A stretch of DNA of 5,746 bases from an uncultured Ruminococcus sp. GTDB lineage: Bacteria; Bacillota; Clostridia; Oscillospirales; CAG-272. The DNA lies in the NCBI GenBank assembly GCA_902783705.1, contig CACZSA010000055.1, forward strand, positions 1 to 5,746, written 5' to 3'. The notes beneath the pieces are model-generated. The model was not told where the DNA came from and made no database searches. It saw nothing but the letters and a program-made list of their open reading frames with translations. Both the position numbers and the translations under genes were made by a program. Position 1 is the stretch's first letter; every line of letters starts with the position of its first letter. Shown here piece after piece: positions 4,625-5,746 of this stretch.

Positions 4625-5746
4625 TCACAATTCCTCATTCCCATTCGCCTCTTCCTCCTCGTACAGCTGCATCAGGCGGTCTTCGGCGACGGTTTTTTCG
4701 TCGGTGAGCTCGGCGGCGCGGATGTAGTCGGTCGCGGCTTCGCCGAAGAGGAGGTCGTCGATGTCGGCGATCCTCTTTTCGAGCTTCGCGATCTCCCGCG
4801 CGATCTCCGCCTTGCGCTTCTCCAGCTTGCGGCGTTCCGCATTCGAGCGCTTCCGCTCCGCGTATTCGTCCTTCGGCGCGCTCTCGACCGTGGCGTTCAG
4901 CACCGCCGGGAGATCGTCCCCCCGCGCCTCGCGCCAGGCCATGTAGTCGTCGTAGCCGCCGCGGAAATCCCGCCCACCGTCGCCGAGATCGACGAAGCGC
5001 GTCGCGAGCTGGCGGGTGAAGTAGCGGTCGTGCGAGACGGCGATGATCGTGCCGTCGAAGGCTTTGAGCGCGTTCTCGAGGGCTTCGCGCGATTCGATGT
5101 CGAGGTGGTTCGTCGGCTCGTCGAGGATCAGAAGGTTCATCTTCGAGAGGATGAGCTTGGCGAGGGTGAGACGCGTCCGCTCGCCGCCGGAGAGGACCCG
5201 GACCTCCTTCTCGATGTCCTGTCCGCGGAAGAGGAAGAGGGCAAGGGTATTGCGGATCTCCGTCTCGGTGAGCGTCGGGTAGGCGTTCCAGAGCTCGTCG
5301 AGGACCGTGTTCTCCTCGTCGAGGTTCTGGTTTTCCTGATCGTAGTACCCGACCGTGACGTTGTAGCCGAATTCGATGGTCCCGGAGAGCGGTTCGAGCT
5401 GACCGAGCAGGAGCTTGATGAGCGTCGACTTGCCGCATCCGTTCGGGCCCCAGATGAAGAGGCGGTCGTGCTTCTTCACGAGGAAGGAGAGGTTCTTGAA
5501 GAGGATGTTCGCCCCGAAGCCCATCGTCAGTCCCTTCGCCTCGGCGACCTCGTTCCCGGATTCGCCGGAGGAGGTGAGGGTGAAGCGGATCGATTTCGGC
5601 AGGGCCTTGGGCTTCTCGAGCTTTTCCATCCGGGCGAGGGCCTTTTCGCGCGATTCCGCCGCAATGATGTTCCGCTCGCGTCCCCAGCGCCGCTGCTGTT
5701 CGATGTACGCCTCCTGCCGGGCGATCTCGCGCTGCTGGAGCTCGTA
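4625..5746 (-). CDS. ABC-F family ATPase, N-terminus cut by the window edge
   Basis: The visible 373 residues are the inter-domain linker, the second ATP-binding cassette and the C-terminal extension of an ABC-F protein (YdiF/Uup type), soluble ATPases that act at the ribosome. The frame stays open to the window edge; the Met at 5629 is internal, since the preceding 39 residues (YELQQREIARQEAYIEQQRR onward) are the family's typical linker. Visible motifs are Walker A GPNGCGKST (100-108), signature LSGGE (185-189), Walker B LLILDEP (205-211) followed by TNHLD, and the H-loop His239 (SHDRYF). The C-terminal part (about 292-373) is a charged coiled coil ending in an acidic tail. The first cassette, perhaps 250 residues, lies outside. 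No substrate or resistance role can be assigned. The gene is separated from murQ by 589 bp of repeat, so a functional link is not implied. Confidence 0.95.
   Translation of the reverse strand, partial: YELQQREIARQEAYIEQQRRWGRERNIIAAESREKALARMEKLEKPKALPKSIRFTLTSSGESGNEVAEAKGLTMGFGANILFKNLSFLVKKHDRLFIWGPNGCGKSTLIKLLLGQLEPLSGTIEFGYNVTVGYYDQENQNLDEENTVLDELWNAYPTLTETEIRNTLALFLFRGQDIEKEVRVLSGGERTRLTLAKLILSKMNLLILDEPTNHLDIESREALENALKAFDGTIIAVSHDRYFTRQLATRFVDLGDGGRDFRGGYDDYMAWREARGDDLPAVLNATVESAPKDEYAERKRSNAERRKLEKRKAEIAREIAKLEKRIADIDDLLFGEAATDYIRAAELTDEKTVAEDRLMQLYEEEEANGNEEL

Noticed and set aside
4066..4707. Small open frames in the spacer upstream of murQ
   Set aside because: They run through repeat copy B. 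The matching stretches in copy A are in other frames or end elsewhere, and shared codons show amino-acid changes without silent ones.

Overview
The window is GC-rich (about 60% by eye) and carries four protein genes, all on the minus strand. Gene content and Shine-Dalgarno use suggest a Gram-positive bacterium, most likely a high-GC gut-type clostridium (Bacillota). This is inferred from gene families and style, not from a marker gene. Reading in the direction of transcription (right to left) there are: (1) the C-terminal two thirds of an ABC-F ATPase, cut by the right edge (4625-5746); (2) murQ, N-acetylmuramic acid 6-phosphate etherase (3115-4035); (3) a beta-lactamase-fold serine hydrolase of the Bacillus YbbE/AmiE type (1272-2426); (4) a NamZ/DUF1343 exo-beta-N-acetylmuramidase (133-1278), which overlaps the hydrolase by 7 nt and ends at a strong intrinsic terminator (88-127).

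Genes 2-4 form a peptidoglycan-sugar salvage set. NamZ would release terminal MurNAc, the hydrolase may strip peptide from the lactyl group, and MurQ converts MurNAc-6-phosphate to GlcNAc-6-phosphate plus D-lactate. The same three families sit together in the Bacillus subtilis ybb cluster. Here neither NamZ nor the hydrolase has a visible signal peptide, so the pathway looks cytoplasmic, unlike the secreted Bacillus enzymes. No transporter, kinase or MurR regulator lies inside the window.

The most unusual content is in the two long spacers around murQ (2427-3114 and 4036-4624). Each is filled by a copy of a roughly 450-600 bp modular, hairpin-rich, apparently noncoding repeat. The copies are in opposite orientation, so murQ sits between large imperfect inverted repeats. 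A third, truncated copy is cut by the left edge (1-80). The copies share a conserved backbone, including a module of about 190-200 bp at about 80% identity by hand alignment. They differ by whole-hairpin gains and losses, by one hairpin whose stem sequence changes while pairing is kept, and by a 41-bp tandem array found in only one copy. I do not recognise the family. It resembles BOX or REP-type mosaics in design and is the best candidate here for something undescribed. A heptad repeat (GAATTAN x6) lies just upstream of the serine hydrolase.
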